A stretch of DNA of 64,000 nucleotides from Thiohalocapsa sp. ML1 (GCF_001469165.1 NZ_JABX01000030.1:1-64000), one strand, 5' to 3'. Positions 46,365-54,760 are shown, counted from the first letter of the stretch. The notes: a model not told the origin generated them from the sequence alone. Made by a program: numbers and translations.

Positions 46365-46388
46365 GGCGTGCTCCGGGCCGACAGCGAC

Positions 46389-47468
46389 TCAGGGCTTAAG
46401 GGCGTCGAGCTCTGCCAGCGCCGCCTGCGCCAGGTTGGCGGGCAGCGGCACGTAGAACAGCGACTCGGCGTCCGTCTGGCCGTCCGTGAGGATCCAGCGC
46501 AGCAGGTCATTCACGGTCTGCGTCTTCTCGGGCGTGCCGTAGTCGGCGCGCACCAGCGCCCAGACGTAGGTGACGATGGGATAGGAGCGCGACCCCTGCG
46601 GGTCCGGGATGGTGCGCGTGAGATCGTCCGGCGGCGTGTCCGCGCCGTCGGCGAGCCCGCGCCGGCCGGTGTCGACGTTCGGCTGCACGAACCCGCCGGT
46701 GCGGTTCTCCAGCCAGGCCAGCGGCAGCCCCAGGCGCTGGGCGAAGCCCGCCTCGACATAGCCGATGGCGTTCGGGGTGATCTTTAGGCGCTGGGCCACG
46801 CCCTCGTTGCCGTTCGCTTCCATCGCACCGCCGGGCCAGTCGATCTTCTTGCCGACCCCGGGCGCCGCCGCCCAGGCCTCGCTGACGGCGGCCAGATGAT
46901 TGGTGAAGGCGAAGGTGGTGCCGCTGGAGTCGCGCCGACCGACGACCTGGATGAGCTTGCTGGGCAGGTTGATGCCCGGGTTGGCGGCGGCGATGCGCGG
47001 GTCGTCCCAGCGGTAGATGTCGCCGAGGAAGATGGCCGGATAAACATCCCGCGGCAGATTCAGCGGCCCGTCGAGCTCCGGCAGGTTGTAGGTGATGGCG
47101 ATCATGCCGCCGGTGATGGGCAGTTGCGCAAAGTCGCCGCCGACCTGCTCGGCCTCGTCGGCGCCGATCGGGGCATCGGTGGCGCCGATGTCCACGCTGC
47201 CGTCAAGAAACCGATCGATGCCGGCACCGCTGCCGACCGAGTCGTAACTGAGCGACAGGTCCGGGTGGGCGGCGGCGTAGGTCTTGAACCAGTGGTTGAA
47301 CATCGGCGCCGCAAAGGACGACCCGGCGCCGGATACGGCCATGGTTGCGGACTCTGCGCCCGCCGTTGCCGTTGCCGTCTCGCTCGGTCCATCGCAGCCG
47401 CCAAGGGCCAATGCCCAGGCGATTGAAGCGATTGCTGCCCATCTAGTGGTGTCGGCCAGGTCGCGCAT
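46389..47468 (-). CDS. PstS-like oxyanion-binding lipoprotein of the arsenic island
   Basis: This 359-residue solute-binding protein has a lipobox (ALALGGCDG). Phosphate-type binding loops are AVSGAGSSFAAPMFNHW, DSVGSGAGIDRFL and RRDSSGTTFAFTNHL. This is the classic PstS layout, different from the PstS at 28966. No transporter subunits accompany it. Its place between arsR and arsenic genes suggests it binds arsenate or provides selective phosphate uptake during arsenate stress, which is inference. The ATG at 47468 gives a proper signal sequence. A palindrome-like site lies upstream. Confidence 0.86.
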   Translation of the reverse strand: MRDLADTTRWAAIASIAWALALGGCDGPSETATATAGAESATMAVSGAGSSFAAPMFNHWFKTYAAAHPDLSLSYDSVGSGAGIDRFLDGSVDIGATDAPIGADEAEQVGGDFAQLPITGGMIAITYNLPELDGPLNLPRDVYPAIFLGDIYRWDDPRIAAANPGINLPSKLIQVVGRRDSSGTTFAFTNHLAAVSEAWAAAPGVGKKIDWPGGAMEANGNEGVAQRLKITPNAIGYVEAGFAQRLGLPLAWLENRTGGFVQPNVDTGRRGLADGADTPPDDLTRTIPDPQGSRSYPIVTYVWALVRADYGTPEKTQTVNDLLRWILTDGQTDAESLFYVPLPANLAQAALAELDALKP

Positions 47469-47513
47469 AGTGAGGGTTCTCCGGAACGCCGCCTAGTGAA
47501 TGTGCGTCCCGAA

Positions 47514-47537
47514 CTATATCCGACAAAGCGTATGTAG
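47514..47537. promoter_or_regulatory. Imperfect palindrome upstream of the PstS-like gene
   Basis: CTATATCCG and CGTATGTAG form arms that match at seven of nine positions. The arms share ATACG/CGGAT-type half-sites with the perfect palindrome at 40535. It is a candidate ArsR operator located between arsR and the rest of the island. Confidence 0.4.
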
Positions 47538-47640
47538 AAAGTGAATACTTCATGACAGTGCAGGCCTCGGCCCGCGGGCTCGCTGCCCTGCAACTGTGGT
47601 CGGCCTGCCGGCGCTCGCGCCGGCGGCACCACGAGCTTCC

Positions 47641-47994
47641 TCAAGCGCAGCGGGGCGCATCCGGGCGATTCGGCATCGCGCTCAGCAGGGCCAGGTCCGA
47701 TACAAACGGCTTGGCGTGGCGCAGCCCGGCATGCGTCTCCCTGAGCACGGCCTGCGCCCAGGCCGGCAGCTCGGGGTGAATGCGGTAATACACCCAGAGA
47801 CCGGCGCGCCGGTCCGCCACCAGCCCCAGCTCCCGCAACTGCGCCAGGTGACGCGACAGGTGCGGCTGGCTCACGCCGATGGCATGGGTGAGCTCGCAGA
47901 CGCAGAGCTCGCCCTGCTCCGCGAGCAGCATCAGCGTACGCAGCCGGGTGTCGTGAGAGAGCGCGGCAAAGAGGTCGGTTGCTTGAATCGCCAT
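47641..47994 (-). CDS. arsR: ArsR-family metalloregulator
   Basis: This 117-residue winged-helix repressor carries the ELCVCELTHA metal-sensing box, whose CVC binds arsenite in classic ArsR. The recognition helix is GVSQPHLSRHLAQLRELGLV and the wing DRRAGLWVYYRI. It would release DNA on binding As(III). The start is the ATG at 47994, or a GTG six bases earlier. It is the first gene of the co-directional arsenic island. Confidence 0.93.
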   Translation of the reverse strand: MAIQATDLFAALSHDTRLRTLMLLAEQGELCVCELTHAIGVSQPHLSRHLAQLRELGLVADRRAGLWVYYRIHPELPAWAQAVLRETHAGLRHAKPFVSDLALLSAMPNRPDAPRCA

Positions 47995-48060
47995 GGGCAC
48001 AAGTTACCAGGGAGGCGAGGTCTCAGACCGACCAGGCCAGGAAGCGCCTTATCGCTGGAG

Positions 48061-48118
48061 CCAAGGGCCAAGGGCGGCTCCCTTCGCCCTCGGCCCTCGG
48101 CCCTCGGCCCTCGGCCCC
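48061..48118 (-). terminator. Hairpin repeat between arsR and the ArsR-rhodanese gene
   Basis: CCAAGGGCCAAGGG faces CCCTTCGCCCTCGGCCC and further copies. On the minus strand it follows the ArsR-rhodanese gene. The terminator role is inferred. Confidence 0.4.
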
Positions 48119-48273
48119 GGCGCGCGGTGGGTTGACTTATCGGCACGCATTTTGCCGAGTTGCAGTCGCTTTAGGCGGCCAACACCTTTCCGCAGTCCCT
48201 ATCGGGCCTCCATGGCCACGGCACAATGGCTGCCGGGCGGCGCCGACGCTAACTCCGCCGGTCGACCCTGCGC

Positions 48274-48933
48274 CTACGCCAGCGGCAGACCCGCCCGCCG
48301 CCATTCCGGCAGGCCGTCTTCCAGGCGGCGCGCGTCGAAGCCCGCCGCCCGCAATCTTGCCACCGCCTCGAACGACAGCACGCACCAGGGGCCGCGGCAG
48401 TAGGCGACGACCTGCCGATCGGCGGGCAGCTCGGCAAGCCTGGCCTCGAGCCGCTCCAGCGGCATGTTGATGGCGCCCGGCACATGACCTTGCGCAAACT
48501 CCTCGGCCGGGCGCACGTCCAGCACGGTGACGAGGCCGTCGCGCGCGCGGGCCAGCAGCTCCGCGGCCGGCAGCGGCTCCAGCGCATCACGCCGCGTCAG
48601 GTAGTGCTCCAGCAGCGCGCCGACCGCGCCGCTCCTGGCCTCGGCGATGCCGCGCAGCGCGGCAACGGCGTCGAGCACCCGGTCATCGGCCAGGCGATAG
48701 CGCACGTACTTGCCGTCGCGGCGGGCAGCCACCAAGCCCGCGGCCTTGAGCTGCTGCAAGTGCTTGGACGTATTAGCCACCGACAGCCCGGACAGGCCCA
48801 CCAGCGCCTCGACGCTGCGCTCGCCCTGGGCCAGGTAGTCGAGCAGCTCCAGGCGACCCGCGTGCCCCAGTGCCCGAGCGATCAGCGCCAGGTGCTCGAA
48901 TAGCTGTTGCTTCGGGGCCGCGGTGTCGGACAT
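48274..48933 (-). CDS. ArsR-type HTH regulator fused to a rhodanese domain
   Basis: This 219-residue protein has an N-terminal winged helix (ALIARALGHAGRLELLDYL, LSVANTSKHLQQLKAAGLV, DGKYVRYRL). Its C-terminal rhodanese domain has VLDVRPAEEFAQGHVPGA and the active Cys in VAYCRGPWCVLS. Such fusions are presumed sulfur- or persulfide-sensing repressors. The ATG at 48933 is chosen over a longer frame. The chromate transporter gene lies upstream on the same strand, so the two may be linked. Confidence 0.88.
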   Translation of the reverse strand: MSDTAAPKQQLFEHLALIARALGHAGRLELLDYLAQGERSVEALVGLSGLSVANTSKHLQQLKAAGLVAARRDGKYVRYRLADDRVLDAVAALRGIAEARSGAVGALLEHYLTRRDALEPLPAAELLARARDGLVTVLDVRPAEEFAQGHVPGAINMPLERLEARLAELPADRQVVAYCRGPWCVLSFEAVARLRAAGFDARRLEDGLPEWRRAGLPLA

Positions 48934-49038
48934 GGCGATGGACGGACGAGGTTCACGCCTTCCTTGCAAGGTCAAAGGCGCCCGGAACAGGCCGACCATT
49001 GTACGCGGGCCCCTAAGGCGACACGTTGCGATCGGGTA

Positions 49039-50256
49039 TCAGGTTGCGAGGCCGAGCGCTGCCGAGGCGAGCACCGTCCCGGCGACCACCAGCCAGGGCG
49101 GCGCCTTCCAGGCCGTGAGCAGGATGAAGGCGGCCAACGCGACGGCAAAATCCGCGGGCGACGCCACCGCGCTCGTCCACACGGGGTGATACAGGGCCGC
49201 GCCCAGGATACCTACCACCGCGGCGTTGGTGCCGGCCATGGCGGCGCGGGCACCGGCATGTCGGCGCAGCCTGTCCCAGAACGGCAGCACGCCCAGCAGC
49301 AACAGCATGCCCGGCAGAAAGATGCCAAGCAGTGCGATGGCCGCACCAAGGAGCCCGCCGGGCCCCGGTTCCACGATCGCACCGAGGTAGGCGGCAAAGG
49401 TGAACAGCGGACCGGGCACCGCCTGCGCGGCGCCATAGCCGGCAAGAAAGGCATCGGCGCTCACCCAGCCCGGCTCGACCAGGCGTGTCTCCAGCAGCGG
49501 CAGCACCACGTGCCCGCCGCCGAATACCAGGGCGCCGGCGCGGTAGAAGACCTCAAACAGCGCGAGCTTCGGCAGGGGCCACCACGCGGAGATCAGCGGC
49601 AGTCCGAGCAGCAGCACCAAGAACAGGCCGAGCGGCAGCAGCCCGGCGCGCCGTGAGATCGCAACGGGCAGAAGGCCGGCGGCAGGCTGATGGACCTGAC
49701 GACACCAGAGGAGACCGGCGACGGCGCCGGCGCCGATCGCGGCGATCTGTCCGAACGCGCTGGGCACGAAGACCAGGGTCAGCACGGCGGCGAGCGCGAT
49801 CGTCGCCCGCTCCCGATCGGGTGCCAGGGCGCGCGCCATCCCCCAAACCGCTTGGGCGACGATCGCCACCGCCACCAGCTTCAGACCATGGATGAGGCCC
49901 TGCCCGATCGGCCCGCCGAAGGCGTCGGCGCCGAACGCGAACGCCAGCAGTAGCGCGGCCGACGGCAGCGTGAACGCCGCCCAGGCGAGCAAGGCGCCAG
50001 CCAGGCCGGCGCGCAAGTAGCCCAGCGCGAAGCCGACCTGACTGCTCGCCGGCCCGGGCAGGAACTGACACAGCGCGATCAGGTCCGCATAGGCCGCCTC
50101 GCTCAGCCAGCGCCGGCGCAGCACCAGCTCGTCGCGAAAGTAACCGAGATGGGCAATCGGGCCGCCGAAGGAGGTCAGCCCGAGCTTCAGGAAGGCGCGA
50201 AAGACCTCCCCGGGGCCACCAGCCGACGGTGGCTGATCGTTCTGGTCATTGGGCAT
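49039..50256 (-). CDS. chrA: ChrA: chromate transporter, long two-domain type
   Basis: This 405-residue membrane protein has the two CHR halves. The first is FLKLGLTSFGGPIAHLGYFRD with CQFLPGPASSQVGFALGY. The second is FYRAGALVFGGGHVVLPLLE with GYGAAQAVPGPLFTFAAYLG. It exports chromate, or may exchange chromate and sulfate. The ATG at 50256 is well placed. It completes a metal- and oxyanion-resistance cluster with the arsenic island. Confidence 0.93.
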   Translation of the reverse strand: MPNDQNDQPPSAGGPGEVFRAFLKLGLTSFGGPIAHLGYFRDELVLRRRWLSEAAYADLIALCQFLPGPASSQVGFALGYLRAGLAGALLAWAAFTLPSAALLLAFAFGADAFGGPIGQGLIHGLKLVAVAIVAQAVWGMARALAPDRERATIALAAVLTLVFVPSAFGQIAAIGAGAVAGLLWCRQVHQPAAGLLPVAISRRAGLLPLGLFLVLLLGLPLISAWWPLPKLALFEVFYRAGALVFGGGHVVLPLLETRLVEPGWVSADAFLAGYGAAQAVPGPLFTFAAYLGAIVEPGPGGLLGAAIALLGIFLPGMLLLLGVLPFWDRLRRHAGARAAMAGTNAAVVGILGAALYHPVWTSAVASPADFAVALAAFILLTAWKAPPWLVVAGTVLASAALGLAT

Positions 50257-50344
50257 AGGCTCAATACCGGCAATGGCCCCGACCCTGTCGAATCGAAGCC
50301 GTTGGCGAGGCCTGCTGTGTCGATGGCGTCGGGCCTGGCATCGG

Positions 50345-51286
50345 TCATTCCCACTCCAGCTCCTGGAACACCTGCTGGGCGTTGCGGCCCTTGAGGGACG
50401 CGTAGTCTTCGAGGGAGGCGAACCGGGACTGATCCAGGGCGCCGATCTGCGTCATATCGCCGCCGGCCTCCATGAAGGCGCCGACTGTCTCGCGCAGGAA
50501 GACCAGATAGTCGAGCGTATCGGCGCGCGCCCGGGCAAGGTCCGTGGCCGGGCCATGCCCCGGCACGACGGTCGCCGGTTCGAGTGAGGCCATGGTCTCG
50601 AAGGCGTCGATCCAGTGCGCGCTGTTGGAATAGGGCCGCACGCTGAGCATGCGCCCGACGTAGACCACATCGCCGCTGAAGACGACGCGCTCCGCCGGCA
50701 GCCAGACCAGGCTGTCGCCCGGGGTGTGCGCGGGCCCGACCAGGCGCAGCTCGAAGCGGGTCTCGCCCAGGTTGAGGGCCATGCCTGCCTCGAAGGTCTC
50801 GTCCGCATGCACCGGCTCGGTGCCGGCGAGTCCCTCGGCGCCGACCAGGTTTCGCAGCCTGAGCAGTTGCTCGTCGAGGCGCGCACGCTGGTCTTCGACC
50901 GCCGCTTGGCTGGCGATGATGCGTGCGCCGCGCGCCTTGAAGTAGCCGTTGCCCAGCCAGCGGTGGTCCTGACCGCCGGTGTTGATGACGATCTTGACCG
51001 GCTGATCCGTCACCTGATCAATGAGCGCGTCGATCGCCGCCGCCCCTCGTTCGCTGCCGCCGGAGTCAATCAGCACGACGCCCGCGTCGGTGACGACGAC
51101 GCCGAAGGTCGCGTTGTTGCCCAGGTTCTCGGGGCTCCGGTTGCCGAACGGCCCGACGATGGCGTAGATGCGCTCGCTGATCTGCTGCAGGCGCAGGCCG
51201 GCGTCTTGGTCCGCTGCCGACGCCAGCCCGGTGAACAGCATGAGCGCCGGCATCATCAGTCGGGAAAGAAGCTTCGGGTCGAGCAT
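50345..51286 (-). CDS. Exported metallo-beta-lactamase-fold protein with altered metal site
   Basis: This 313-residue protein has a signal peptide (MMPALMLFTGLASAAD) and an MBL fold. The usual HxHxDH motif is replaced by NTGGQDHRWLGN, so only the DH pair remains. Later metal residues are present (GPAHTPGDSLVWLP, FSGDVVYVGRM, VVPGHGPATDL). This resembles the SoxH/quinoprotein-relay hydrolase group, but its metal content and activity are uncertain. AGGAGA before the ATG at 51286 supports the start. It is divergent from a DsrE-like gene, which suggests a link to sulfur metabolism. Confidence 0.83.
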   Translation of the reverse strand: MLDPKLLSRLMMPALMLFTGLASAADQDAGLRLQQISERIYAIVGPFGNRSPENLGNNATFGVVVTDAGVVLIDSGGSERGAAAIDALIDQVTDQPVKIVINTGGQDHRWLGNGYFKARGARIIASQAAVEDQRARLDEQLLRLRNLVGAEGLAGTEPVHADETFEAGMALNLGETRFELRLVGPAHTPGDSLVWLPAERVVFSGDVVYVGRMLSVRPYSNSAHWIDAFETMASLEPATVVPGHGPATDLARARADTLDYLVFLRETVGAFMEAGGDMTQIGALDQSRFASLEDYASLKGRNAQQVFQELEWE

Positions 51287-51413
51287 GGGGTCTCCTGTTT
51301 GGTTCGTGCAGCAACGGACGCGCATCATCGTTCAACGATTGGGTTGAATGTAAGCGGCGTATCTGCCAGCATCCGGGCACCGACAATCCCGCGCTGCACA
51401 CCGGAGTGACCGC

Positions 51414-51758
51414 ATGACGACCTTGTTCATCCTCAACGATCCCCCCTACGGCACCGAGCGCAGCTTCAACGGCCTGCGCTTGGCCAAGGCCCTGCAAAAC
51501 AAGGGCGAGCGCGTAGTCGTTTTTCTGATGGCGGATGCCGTTGCCTGCGCCAAGGCCGGGCAGAAGGTACCGCAGGGCTACTACAATCTGGAGCTGATGG
51601 TGAAGGGCGTCGCGCGCAAGGGCGAGATGCTGCTGTGCGGCACCTGCATGGACGCCCGCGGCATCGGTGACGACGAGCTAGTGGAGGGCGCCCGGCGCAG
51701 CACCATGGACGAGCTCGCCGAGCGCACGCTGGCGGCCGAGCGCGTGGTCGTGTTCTGA
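51414..51758 (+). CDS. DsrE/YchN-family sulfur-relay protein
   Basis: This 114-residue cytoplasmic protein has the DsrE fold start TLFILNDPPYGTERSFNGLRL. Its conserved Cys region is EMLLCGTCMDARGI, two cysteines where DsrE-like proteins bind persulfide. GGAG lies eight bases before the ATG at 51414. The family transfers sulfane sulfur between rhodaneses, TusA and DsrC-type proteins. An uncharacterised gene follows 42 bp later. Confidence 0.88.
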   Translation: MTTLFILNDPPYGTERSFNGLRLAKALQNKGERVVVFLMADAVACAKAGQKVPQGYYNLELMVKGVARKGEMLLCGTCMDARGIGDDELVEGARRSTMDELAERTLAAERVVVF

Positions 51759-51800
51759 CGGCGCGCCGACAAGTGCTTTGCTGCGGCACGAGGTCAAGCG

Positions 51801-52340
51801 ATGACGGCAGGCCCAAAGTCGGACGAAGAACACCCCGCCGGCCTGCATGCGGGCCTCTGGCCGTCCGCCGACTACCACGCCCAAGTGGCGCGGCTGCGCG
51901 CCGCCGTCGGCGAGCGCATATACATCGCCGAGCTGCGCGACACCGAGACCCAGCTCGGCGCGCAGATTACCGACCGGCCCTATGAGCTGCTCGGCGTCAT
52001 CGACTTCCCGCGCCCCGACCCGGCCCGCGGGCTGGCCCCGCACCTGGTGCTGCTCGATGACGGGCGCGGGGTGAATCTCGGGCGCATCGCGCGCATCAGC
52101 CGCCGCCCCTTCCAGCCTGCCGCGGATGACCTGCTGTACCTGGACCGCGCGGCGCACCGGACCCTGTTGTTCGCCGACCGGCGCCTGTCCAAGGCCTTCA
52201 TCGCCGAGCGGGCGCAGGCCGCGCTGGGCCAGGTGCTCGGCTACGGCGCGCCAAGCCTGCCCCGGCAACTCGGCGGCGGCGCGGAGCAGGCCGCGGATGC
52301 AGACGGGTCCGACAGCGAAGACCCAAGCGCCGACCCATGA
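51801..52340 (+). CDS. Conserved hypothetical protein
   Basis: This 179-residue soluble protein was not assigned to a family. It has a mixed alpha/beta pattern with IYIAELRDTETQLGAQITDR, LAPHLVLLDDGRGVNLGRIA and a Gly/Ser/Asp-rich tail. GAGG sits seven bases before the ATG at 51801. Its stop overlaps an ATG that begins a methyltransferase-like fragment. It may be cotranscribed with the DsrE-like gene. Confidence 0.72.
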   Translation: MTAGPKSDEEHPAGLHAGLWPSADYHAQVARLRAAVGERIYIAELRDTETQLGAQITDRPYELLGVIDFPRPDPARGLAPHLVLLDDGRGVNLGRIARISRRPFQPAADDLLYLDRAAHRTLLFADRRLSKAFIAERAQAALGQVLGYGAPSLPRQLGGGAEQAADADGSDSEDPSADP

Positions 52341-52430
52341 GCGGCGATCCCGCCCGCTACCATGCCTGGTACCAGAGCCCGCGCGGCGCCTGGATGGGCG
52401 CGCGGGAGCGCAGCTTGCTGCTGGAGCCTG
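52337..52430 (+). pseudogene. N-terminal fragment of a SAM-methyltransferase-like gene
   Basis: An ATG overlapping the preceding stop (ATGA) opens MSGDPARYHAWYQSPRGAWM and GARERSLLLE. This resembles the first 30 residues of class I methyltransferases (RYDAWY-TPRG-W-). The SAM-binding loop that should follow is missing, and the sequence passes into the leader of the next gene. The annotation rests on a short match. Confidence 0.45.
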
Positions 52431-52475
52431 GCCGATACCCTGCGACGATCGCGCTTCCCTTCCGACAGGAGCCCC

Positions 52476-53681
52476 ATGAGCGAGTATCAATACTTCGAAT
52501 TCCAGGCCATCGATCGCCCGTTGACTACCGACGAGATGGCCGAGCTGCGACGCTGGTCGTCGCGTGCCGACATCACCCCCACGCGGTTTTGCAACGAGTA
52601 CCGGTGGGGCGATTTCAAAGGCAATCCGCAGCGTTGGATGGAGCGCTACTTCGATGCCTTCCTGCACGTCGCCAATTGGGGCACGCACTGGCTGATGCTG
52701 CGGCTGCCGGTGGAGCTGATGAGTCTGCGCGATGTCGACGACTATTTGCTCGGAGACGGACTGCAGGCGTGGCAGACCGACGAGCACCTGCTGCTCTCGT
52801 TCCGTTCCGACACAGAAGAGCCGGATTGGGAGGAGGGCGGTGGCTGGCTCTCATCGCTGCTCGGCGTGCGGCCCAGCCTGCTGCGTTGCGACCGCCGCAG
52901 CCTCTATCTCGGCTGGCTGGCGGGGGCCTGGGTCGGGTACTGGGCCGGAGACGCGGACGAAACCGCCGCAGAGCCGCCCGTGCCGCCCGGCCTCGGCGAG
53001 CTGGATGCCACGCATCGCGCCTTTGCGCAATTCCTGCGCATCCCAGACGATCTGGTCGCCGTCGCGGCGGAATCGAGTGCCCCGCTGCAAGCGTCCGGGG
53101 TCGGCATGGCGGACATTGCGCGCTGGGTGGCCGCTCGTTCCAGTGCCGAGAAAGACGCCCTCCTGACCGAGCTCATCCTCGGCGGCCAGCCGCACCGCCT
53201 TGCGGTGCTGCAACGAGAGATCGAGCGCGAGCTGAATCCGGTCGACCCCGCAGGCGGCTCGCACGCGCGCAGGACCCTGGGCGAGCTGATTGCGCGCGCC
53301 AACAGCATGACCCGCGAGCGTCAGGCCCGCGAGGCTGCGGCGCGCGCTGCCGAGCAGGCTCGCGCGCAAGCGGAGGCCGCTGCGGCGCGTCGCCGCTATC
53401 TTGCCGGGCTGCGCGGTCGCGAGGAGGCGCTGTGGCGCAAGGTCGATGACCTGATCGGCAATCGCCAGGCGTCAACCTACAAAGAAGCGGTGGACCGGCT
53501 GCGCGACCTGTGCGATCTCGCGGTGGCCGACGGTGCGCTCGATGACTTTTCGGCTCGCATCCGCCAGCTACGAGCAGCGCATAGTCGCAAGCCCGCGCTC
53601 ATTCGTCGGCTCGACGAGGCCGGGCTGGCCGGAATCGACACCGCATCGGAGGATCTCGGGCAGACCAGGTCGGGCGCGTAG
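52476..53681 (+). CDS. Conserved uncharacterised protein (FEFQAIDRPL family)
   Basis: This 401-residue soluble protein begins SEYQYFEFQAIDRPLTTDE and continues FKGNPQRWMERYFDAFLHVA and NWGTHWLMLRLP. The pattern recurs in many bacterial hypothetical proteins, often next to SWIM zinc-finger or repair genes. The C-terminal third is an Ala/Arg/Glu-rich helical region (about residues 270-330) that may be a coiled coil. AGGAG lies just before the ATG at 52476. No enzyme motif was recognised. Confidence 0.8.
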   Translation: MSEYQYFEFQAIDRPLTTDEMAELRRWSSRADITPTRFCNEYRWGDFKGNPQRWMERYFDAFLHVANWGTHWLMLRLPVELMSLRDVDDYLLGDGLQAWQTDEHLLLSFRSDTEEPDWEEGGGWLSSLLGVRPSLLRCDRRSLYLGWLAGAWVGYWAGDADETAAEPPVPPGLGELDATHRAFAQFLRIPDDLVAVAAESSAPLQASGVGMADIARWVAARSSAEKDALLTELILGGQPHRLAVLQREIERELNPVDPAGGSHARRTLGELIARANSMTRERQAREAAARAAEQARAQAEAAAARRRYLAGLRGREEALWRKVDDLIGNRQASTYKEAVDRLRDLCDLAVADGALDDFSARIRQLRAAHSRKPALIRRLDEAGLAGIDTASEDLGQTRSGA

Positions 53682-53985
53682 AGCGGCCAACCTTCCGCTC
53701 GCGGCGGACTGGCATCGCCACCGGCGATCAGGGCGTTGTCGTGACCCGCGAAGCCTTCGCGCAGGTGGGCGGCTTCCCGCCGCTGGCGCTGATAGCAGAC
53801 TCAGGCGTCGCCATACAACACCCGCCCTTCGCCGTAGGCGCGCGCAACGACGTGGGTTTGGGGCCGCGCCGCGGGCCGCGCCGATTGTCCCATTGCCCTG
53901 GTCGGCGCGTACAGTGCACGCGCCGCGCGCTGCTGCGGGCGCCGGCGGAACCATCCCGAACAACCCATCGACAGGAACCCTCGCC
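53682..53985. other. Gap with a glycosyltransferase remnant
   Basis: Apart from the remnant at 53690-53806 nothing coding is recognised. The last 50 bp should hold the leader of the small membrane-protein gene. Confidence 0.55.
53690..53806 (+). pseudogene. Fragment of a TIGR04283-type glycosyltransferase 2
   Basis: One open frame reads RSRRTGIATGDQGVVVTREAF and AQVGGFPPLALIAD. This matches the acceptor-side block (TGIATGDQ-FVRR--F--VGGFP--PLMED) of the rSAM/selenodomain-associated glycosyltransferases. No start, no N-terminal DxD region and no C-terminus are present. It is a relic. Confidence 0.6.
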
Positions 53986-54216
53986 ATGTTTGCCTGGCTC
54001 GACCGTCTGCCCTTTGGCCTGCTGCTGATCATCGCGCTCACGCTGGGGCTCGCCCCGTTCGTGCCGGAGCCCCACGTCTGGGAGAAGCTGAAGATGCTGG
54101 CCGCGGGTGAGCTGGTGCGGCCCATCGACATCTTCGATTTGCTCCTGCACGGCGTGCCTTGGCTGCTGCTGCTGGCCAAGCTCGCGCGCTTGGCGCTGGC
54201 GCCGCGGCGCCGCTGA
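53986..54216 (+). CDS. Small two-helix membrane protein
   Basis: This 76-residue protein has hydrophobic helices at LPFGLLLIIALTLGLAPF and IFDLLLHGVPWLLLLAKLA. Between them lies a conserved-looking linker PEPHVWEKLKMLAAGELVRP. Short proteins of this pattern are annotated as RND-transporter-like in related bacteria, but no transport motif is visible. AGGA lies upstream of the ATG at 53986. It is convergent with a periplasmic DsrE-like gene. Confidence 0.72.
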   Translation: MFAWLDRLPFGLLLIIALTLGLAPFVPEPHVWEKLKMLAAGELVRPIDIFDLLLHGVPWLLLLAKLARLALAPRRR

Positions 54217-54247
54217 GCCCGCGGGCCGCGGCGGCGCGGGCGGGCCG

Positions 54248-54760
54248 TCACATGATCGGGATGATCGCGTAGCCCTTGGCCTGATAGCCGATCTGCGAGA
54301 CGAAGGTGTTGCCCACGTGCTCGACACCCGGCAGCAGGGTCTCGGCGTCCACGCCGGTTAGGCGCGTGGCCACTGAGCAGGCCTCGGCGCGGACGTTGGG
54401 CTTTTTCAGCATCGCCTGGAGCTGCTCGGCGACGCCGTCGAGGTGCGGCTCCTCGTCGAGCGGTACGTCGGTGCGGTCACTGGTGATGAGCGTCACGGAC
54501 GGGCCGCGGAACGTCAGCACCATGTCCGGCTCCACGCCCTGGCGCTTGAGGTCCTCGTAGGTCTCGTCCATGACCTTGAGGTAGAGCAGCATCTTCTTGG
54601 CATCGGCCATGTTGATGTCCCACGCGATCTTGCCGGAGTCCACGCCGGCCAGGGCCGAGGTGTCCGCGGGCTTCTCGGCGCTGACGAGGCCGGGAAGGAG
54701 CAGCAGCAGTAGCAGCAGCGGCAGGAACGACGGCCGGGCTCGGACTTGGGGATTGCGCAT
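54248..54760 (-). CDS. Periplasmic DsrE-family protein
   Basis: This 170-residue protein has a leucine-rich signal peptide (FLPLLLLLLLLPGLVSA). A DsrE/F-like fold follows: IAWDINMADAKKMLLYLKVM, PDMVLTFRGPSVTLIT, RAEACSVATRLTGVD and a C-terminal YQAKGYAIIPIM. One conserved Cys (AEACSVA) could carry sulfur. It fits the exported DsrE-like group found in sulfur bacteria. The start at 54760 is the only one giving a signal peptide. Confidence 0.83.
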   Translation of the reverse strand: MRNPQVRARPSFLPLLLLLLLLPGLVSAEKPADTSALAGVDSGKIAWDINMADAKKMLLYLKVMDETYEDLKRQGVEPDMVLTFRGPSVTLITSDRTDVPLDEEPHLDGVAEQLQAMLKKPNVRAEACSVATRLTGVDAETLLPGVEHVGNTFVSQIGYQAKGYAIIPIM

